Source: Tolypothrix sp. PCC 7712
GTDB lineage: Bacteria; Cyanobacteriota; Cyanobacteriia; Cyanobacteriales; Nostocaceae
Reading direction: 5' to 3'
DNA: 36,483 bases
NCBI RefSeq assembly: GCF_025860405.1
Contig: NZ_CP063797.1
Coordinates: forward strand, 1 to 36,483
In this document: positions 32,878 through 36,483 of the stretch, in pieces
Numbering within the stretch: position 1 is the first letter of the stretch
How the letters are laid out: every line of letters starts with the position of its first letter
Notes under the pieces: generated by a model
Seen by the model: only the letters and a program-made list of their open reading frames with translations
What the model was told of the DNA's origin: nothing
The model's database searches: none
Position numbers and translations under genes: made by a program

Positions 32878-33519
32878 ATGCCAACAGTGATCGCTATCCT
32901 GAACCAGAAGGGAGGCTCAGGAAAAACTACCATTGCAACTAATCTTGCTCATGCTCTACAGAGAGATGAGTACAAAGTTTTACTTGTTGACTCTGACCCA
33001 CAGGGCAGTACTAGAGATTGGAATGAAGCTAACGGCGGCAGCATTATTCCTGTTGTTGGGCTTGACCGGGAAACACTAGCTAAGGATTTACAAGCAATTT
33101 CACATGGATATGATTGGATTGTCATTGATGGAGCGCCACAAATCGCCAAACTCAGTGCGGCGGCTGTCAAAACTGCGGATTTAGTCCTTATTCCAGTACA
33201 ACCAAGTCCCTATGATATTTGGGCTTGTGCTGACTTGGTTGATATCATTGCCGCACGGCGAGAAGTGACTGATGGTAAGCCAAAAGCTGTTTTTGTTATC
33301 AGTCGTGCTATTAAAAATACCAAACTAAGCACAGAAATTACTAACGCCCTAGAAGATTACAACTTACCTGTACTTAAAGCGGTAACTACGCAGAGAGTAG
33401 CTTATCCCACAACAGCAGCAGAGGGGTTAACTGTGTTCAATGACCCCAGCAGTGATGCTGCTAAAGAAATTGACTTACTTAAAAAAGAAGTATTGAGGTT
33501 TATTAAGCATGGTGCTTAA
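32878..33519 (+). CDS. parA: ParA-family partition ATPase (small, type Ib/ParF-like)
   Basis: A 213-residue protein. The deviant Walker A NQKGGSGKTTIATNLA (residues 9-24) carries the signature Lys, Walker A' is LVDSDPQGS, and Walker B is DWIVIDGAP. There is no N-terminal HTH domain, so it is the short form that works with a small DNA-binding partner. It dimerises on ATP, binds nucleoid DNA and moves plasmid copies. GGAG eight bases before the ATG gives the start. The next gene overlaps by 11 bases. Repeats just upstream likely serve as operator. Confidence 0.92.
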   Translation: MPTVIAILNQKGGSGKTTIATNLAHALQRDEYKVLLVDSDPQGSTRDWNEANGGSIIPVVGLDRETLAKDLQAISHGYDWIVIDGAPQIAKLSAAAVKTADLVLIPVQPSPYDIWACADLVDIIAARREVTDGKPKAVFVISRAIKNTKLSTEITNALEDYNLPVLKAVTTQRVAYPTTAAEGLTVFNDPSSDAAKEIDLLKKEVLRFIKHGA

Positions 33520-33733
33520 AGCAAAGAAGACACGGCGCGAACATGAGCTTAAAAACTTGGCTATTGAAGAAGCCAGCAAGGAAGAAACTACACGCCTCAA
33601 TGCAGAAATACCCGTCAGTCTACATAACAAAATCAAGATTCGAGCTATAGAGGAAGGCAAAGGCAGCAGCATTACAAGTATTGTCATTAAAGCTTTAGAG
33701 GCATATTTAGATACCCCAGATTCAAGCATTTGA
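33509..33733 (+). CDS. Ribbon-helix-helix partition partner (ParG-like)
   Basis: 74 residues: a flexible basic N-terminus (MVLKAKKTRREHELKNLAIE) followed by a ribbon-helix-helix domain (RLNAEIPVSLHNKIKIRAIE, then SSITSIVIKALEAYL). Overlap with parA and position fit the ParF/ParG arrangement, in which the partner binds parS and stimulates the ATPase through its N-terminal tail. The GAGTAATTACTC repeats on both sides of the cassette are the expected targets. Confidence 0.8.
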   Translation: MVLKAKKTRREHELKNLAIEEASKEETTRLNAEIPVSLHNKIKIRAIEEGKGSSITSIVIKALEAYLDTPDSSI

Positions 33734-33770
33734 GTAATTACTCAAATATTCATTTGAGTAATTACTCATT
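33728..33770. repeat. GAGTAATTACTC repeats, downstream cluster (candidate parS)
   Basis: ATTTGAGTAATTACTCAAAT and, seven bases later in the same orientation, TTGAGTAATTACTCATT. It overlaps the last codon of the partition partner gene. Confidence 0.65.
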
Positions 33771-33803
33771 GCAATAGTTTTTTCATTTTCTAGACACAGA
33801 GAG

Positions 33804-34223
33804 TTATGCTCTGGGGGTTTCGTCAAAACCAAGCAGTCTCCTAATGATTATTTGAATGAGTCCGCTAATCAAACTCAAAGCATCAAAAACAATTTGACGC
33901 AAAAAATCCCACCTGCTTAAAGTGGGATTTTTTCTAGCTACCTGTCTATACTTCTCTAAAAAATCCCCTAAAAGTTCTTCCAGATCAGCATAAACACCAA
34001 ATAGTTCAGATTGATGTATTTCCTGTTGCTGTCGTGCAAAACCTATAACACTGCTGATAATACCAGGAAAGCGTTTGGCCACAGATAAAAGAATTTGAAC
34101 AGTTAAACCAGTAATTGCACCTATCGCAACTTTTGATAACCATTCTTTTGATAACCATTCTGGGACATGCAGAGACAATGCTGCTTTTACCAACCAATCA
34201 AACACCGATGGTTCCAGAGCCAT
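33804..34223 (-). CDS. Hypothetical protein with amphipathic membrane segment (139 aa)
   Basis: MALEPSVFDWLVKAALSLHV then a Gly/Ile-rich segment (about 31-62, VAIGAITGLTVQILLSVAKR) that could lie in the membrane. The rest is helical (DLEELLGDFLEKYRQVARK). The repeated SKEWLSK near the start may reflect a small DNA repeat (TTCTTTTGATAACCATTC twice near 34132-34162). Not recognised. Transcribed away from the PadR gene, across a shared regulatory region. Confidence 0.5.
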   Translation of the reverse strand: MALEPSVFDWLVKAALSLHVPEWLSKEWLSKVAIGAITGLTVQILLSVAKRFPGIISSVIGFARQQQEIHQSELFGVYADLEELLGDFLEKYRQVARKNPTLSRWDFLRQIVFDALSLISGLIQIIIRRLLGFDETPRA

Positions 34224-34268
34224 AGCAGATGAAGGAGGAGGAAGAGTGAATAATCCTATTATAGAACG

Positions 34269-34354
34269 TCGATAATTATCTGTGATCGATAATTGTAGGT
34301 TTTCGATATAATAAAGGTGAAAGGGAGGAATTAACTTCCGATAAACCTTATCGG
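34269..34354. promoter_or_regulatory. Divergent promoter with TCGATAATT repeats and a dyad
   Basis: TCGATAATT occurs at 34269-34277 and 34286-34294 (17 bases apart), with TCGATATAA a few bases later. CCGATAA/TTATCGG forms a dyad at 34338-34354, about 28 bases before the PadR ATG. Likely operators for the PadR-type regulator; GATATAAT (34304-34311) is a possible -10 box. Confidence 0.55.
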
Positions 34355-34381
34355 GTAAAAATACTTATCCAACTTATTGTT

Positions 34382-34738
34382 ATGGCACAAACAAAAAAAG
34401 CTCAAAATCAAGAGGTAGTATGTCCGCTATCAGATATTGAAGAGATAATTTTATCGGTTCTTTCTGGGCAAAAAGAGCTTTATGGACTCCAAATCAGCAA
34501 AACAATAGAAGTAGGAAGTGAAGGCAGGCTCCAAATTGGCTTTGGCTCTCTGTATCCAGCACTACGAAGACTTGAAAGTAGAAAATTGGTTGAATCCCGA
34601 TGGGACAACCAAGAATCAAGTGAAAGAGGCGGTGCTCGTAGGCGATACTATAAAATCACATCATCAGGAGAGGAAAGCTTAAGAGACAAAAGAGAAGTTA
34701 GAGAAAGTATCGCTAATTGCGAACCAGTAATAGCGTAA
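34382..34738 (+). CDS. PadR-family transcriptional regulator
   Basis: 118 residues. The winged-helix of PadR proteins is evident: CPLSDIEEIILSVLSGQKEL, then YGLQISKTIEV, then GSLYPALRRLESRKLVES, and the wing with GGARRRYYKIT. The length suits the short PadR type lacking a long C-terminal helix. These are mostly repressors that respond to ligands; target genes are unknown but the upstream dyad suggests autoregulation. Confidence 0.88.
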   Translation: MAQTKKAQNQEVVCPLSDIEEIILSVLSGQKELYGLQISKTIEVGSEGRLQIGFGSLYPALRRLESRKLVESRWDNQESSERGGARRRYYKITSSGEESLRDKREVRESIANCEPVIA

Positions 34739-34845
34739 ACCAGTAACGACAAAGTAAGAAGCACACAAAGTTAAAAATCGAAAACTTACAATTAAGTTTG
34801 TTAGTTTCATCAAAAGGGAAAGGCTGATTAAATCCAATAAAGCTA

Positions 34846-34869
34846 AAGGACGAGGTAAAGCTCGTCCTT
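34846..34869 (+). terminator. Factor-independent terminator-like hairpin
   Basis: AAGGACGAG (34846-34854) pairs with CTCGTCCTT (34861-34869) around six bases, followed by AAAATTCTTTC. It lies about 110 bases after the PadR gene and could end its transcript. Confidence 0.6.
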
Positions 34870-34959
34870 AAAATTCTTTCAAAAACTAAAAATAGATTAC
34901 AAATAAGTTGAAATTGATATGGCGATCGCCCCTACAACACTTGTAGGGTTGCAATTGTA

Positions 34960-35088
34960 TTAATTGATAAGCTTACGAGCCTTGCGAGATAAAGCCGCAT
35001 CCAGCAGCGATCGCACCTCAGATGGTGTAAGGTATTCTCTAGACCTGTAATGCTTGTTAGGTTTACGTCCTGGCGGCTGGGTTGTCAT
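34960..35088 (-). pseudogene. Truncated integrase N-terminus (42 aa)
   Basis: ATG at 35088 reads MTTQPPGRKPNKHYRSREYL then TPSEVRSLLDAALSRKARKL, the usual start of a short cyanobacterial tyrosine recombinase (REYLTPSEV...). A stop comes after 42 codons and no catalytic part follows. A degraded insertion remnant. Confidence 0.65.
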
Positions 35089-35228
35089 TTATTTGGGAGC
35101 TACTGTCCGCTTTACGCGACAAATTAATCTGCTAACCGACACATCCGGTTCTGAGGTAGCGGGATTATTGCAATATAGCGCTAAAAAGTATATGTATTTG
35201 TCTTGGATCAGTATCCAGTTCACTGTTG

Positions 35229-36483
35229 TTAGTCAGCACAACTAATAATATTTTTTAAGTAATTGTATTGTTGTGGTTCAAGACGAATTATTTCATTTCC
35301 TGCTTTTCCTATTGTATATCCTTGAACATATCGAATTCCAAGTTTATATAATTTTCCTAACGTTACTGGACTTGTGCTATCAAATCCTTCAATTACTACT
35401 TTTGGAGCATGAGAACGTCCTTCACTAGCAAGGTCGAGAACAAATTTGCATATAATATCAATAGAACCAGGATTAAGATTTGCTTGCTGAAGAATATCTC
35501 GATCAATTTTGACATGAGCAGGGTTCAATCCGGTTAGACGATTTACTGAAGAATGTCCAACACCAAAATCATCAATAGCAAACCCAATCTTTAAATCACG
35601 CACATAATTTCCTAATTCTTTCCGAAATACTTTTAAGGTATCTGGCAGTGGTAACTTTTCAGAAATTTCTAATATTAATTTTTCAGCTTGTATAAATTCT
35701 TCCTCAAGTAGAACTTCCTTCACAGCTTTAAAGTATGCTTCGTGCATCAATGATTGTGGATATACATTAACTGCTAACTCTTGCATGTCTTCAGGTCTTT
35801 GCTTTCCTGGAGTATTATTACAAGCTTTACGATAAGAAGTTACAGCAGTTTTGAGAAAATACTTATCAAGTTCAAGCATAAATTTGAGTCCCCAAAGTTC
35901 TGCGGCTTCAAACAAATCGCTAGGGACAGAGCTATTTTCTGGAGCGCGCGCTAAAGCTTCCCAACTATAAATATATGGACGTTTTGGGCTTAAGTAAAGA
36001 ATTGGTTGAAAATGAATTACCATTTCATTAAGACGGTTATTAAATAACTGAAATCTACGCTCATACATTTCTAAAGAAACATACCCATAAGATTTTTTTA
36101 AGTCATCGAGAATAGTGGCTTCTAGCAAAGAAATTTGTACAGAAGTTAACTCATAAGTTGCAGAGTATAGAGAACCTAAAATTCGTCCATACACTTCTTC
36201 CAGAAAAGGAGAATTTTTATTTAAGCCACAAACAACCATTAAATCTTTAGTGGTTTTAGATGGCAAAGGTACAAACATAAATACTTTAATGGTTTCGCTC
36301 TCTTCATAAACAAGAGACGAACCATGATAATCTCGATTAAAAATATTTTTATTTGTAGAAATGATTGGAAATATTTGTGAGAGAACAGTTTCCAAATAAG
36401 TGGTTTCACTTATTTTTTCTACTTTAAAATTACTCTGCGCTCGAATAATCCAGTCATTGTTAGATTGTCGAATTACACCTACA
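35229..36483 (-). CDS. EAL-domain protein (cyclic-di-GMP phosphodiesterase-like), 5' end cut
   Basis: The frame stays open to the right edge of the window (VIRQSNNDWIIRAQSNFKVE), so the TTG at 36395 is probably internal. The first ~120 residues in view look like a sensory segment. The EAL domain follows: FQPILYL, YSWEALARAP (EAL motif at 146-148 counted from the TTG), FAIDDFGVGHSSVNRL (metal-binding DDFG), HVKIDRDIL, VVIEGFDS and YVQGYTIGKAG. These are the key catalytic motifs, though EGFDS replaces the usual EGVET. Expected to degrade cyclic-di-GMP; no GGDEF domain is in view. The N-terminal domain cannot be judged. Confidence 0.8.
   Translation of the reverse strand, partial: VGVIRQSNNDWIIRAQSNFKVEKISETTYLETVLSQIFPIISTNKNIFNRDYHGSSLVYEESETIKVFMFVPLPSKTTKDLMVVCGLNKNSPFLEEVYGRILGSLYSATYELTSVQISLLEATILDDLKKSYGYVSLEMYERRFQLFNNRLNEMVIHFQPILYLSPKRPYIYSWEALARAPENSSVPSDLFEAAELWGLKFMLELDKYFLKTAVTSYRKACNNTPGKQRPEDMQELAVNVYPQSLMHEAYFKAVKEVLLEEEFIQAEKLILEISEKLPLPDTLKVFRKELGNYVRDLKIGFAIDDFGVGHSSVNRLTGLNPAHVKIDRDILQQANLNPGSIDIICKFVLDLASEGRSHAPKVVIEGFDSTSPVTLGKLYKLGIRYVQGYTIGKAGNEIIRLEPQQYNYLKNIISCAD

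Larger units (their letters stand above)
34739..35228. other. Intergenic region with terminator, HIP1 sites and integrase remnant
   Basis: Apart from the terminator and the truncated integrase (listed), only a HIP1-containing hairpin near 34922-34950 (CCCTACAA/TTGTAGGG) is seen. 35089-35228 shows nothing I can interpret. Confidence 0.5.

Noticed and set aside
35054..35245. 63-codon plus-strand frame before the EAL gene
   Set aside because: It runs antisense through the truncated integrase remnant and has no domain or ribosome-binding site.

Overview
This window looks like part of a plasmid from a filamentous cyanobacterium (Nostocales-like). It has many GCGATCGC (HIP1) sites, a large cyanobacterial primase/helicase-type replication protein, pentapeptide-repeat and NACHT proteins, and small proteins typical of these genomes. 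It also carries a ParA partition cassette.

The central observation is a perfect inverted repeat with no spacer, 24645-32058 (about 3.7 kb per arm, centre between 28351 and 28352). Similarity continues at a lower level out to 24243 and 32466. Each arm carries a gene for a telomere resolvase (protelomerase, TelN/TelK/ResT/TelA class) reading toward the centre. The sequence outside the two arms is unrelated. The simplest reading is a linear plasmid with covalently closed hairpin ends and long terminal inverted repeats. In that case the window shows its two ends joined head to head, as a replicated telomere or assembled through the hairpins. The 22-bp core of the dyad is the candidate telomere. 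Two diverged copies of the telomere-like unit lie inside each arm, and TGGGGTG(T) boxes occur both near the telomere and in front of both resolvase genes.

Layout: 1-4502 is an accessory block with a partial caspase-like protein, an Mrr-like nuclease, a tyrosine recombinase and a GIY-YIG nuclease; a 270-bp direct repeat flanks part of it. 4552-9219 is a minus-strand operon with a HTH protein, a ribbon-helix-helix-like protein, several small (partly hydrophobic or secreted) proteins, and a membrane-anchored coiled-coil ATPase with a C-terminal zinc ribbon. A divergent region with GCAATACA repeats leads into a five-gene translationally coupled operon (9432-10596). 11296-15856 is the replication operon; a 195-bp MITE-like element sits in the very 3' end of rep.

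16937-24132 carries a hypothetical gene, a NACHT NTPase with a membrane-repeat domain, and two pentapeptide proteins. The NACHT protein, one pentapeptide protein and a 53-residue stand-alone ORF share a Gly-rich motif that resembles homotypic amyloid-type signalling motifs. The locus is a decayed tandem duplication of a pentapeptide-NACHT gene pair. To the right of the palindrome are parA plus a ribbon-helix-helix partner with GAGTAATTACTC repeats (candidate parS), a PadR regulator, a truncated integrase and a partial EAL phosphodiesterase.

How the parts may work together: Rep and its iteron candidates would replicate the element, the resolvase would turn the replicated palindromic ends back into hairpins, and ParA with its partner would segregate it. 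The NACHT/pentapeptide module, nucleases and caspase-like protein look like defence or conflict cargo. Functions were assigned by motif reading only, without database searches.
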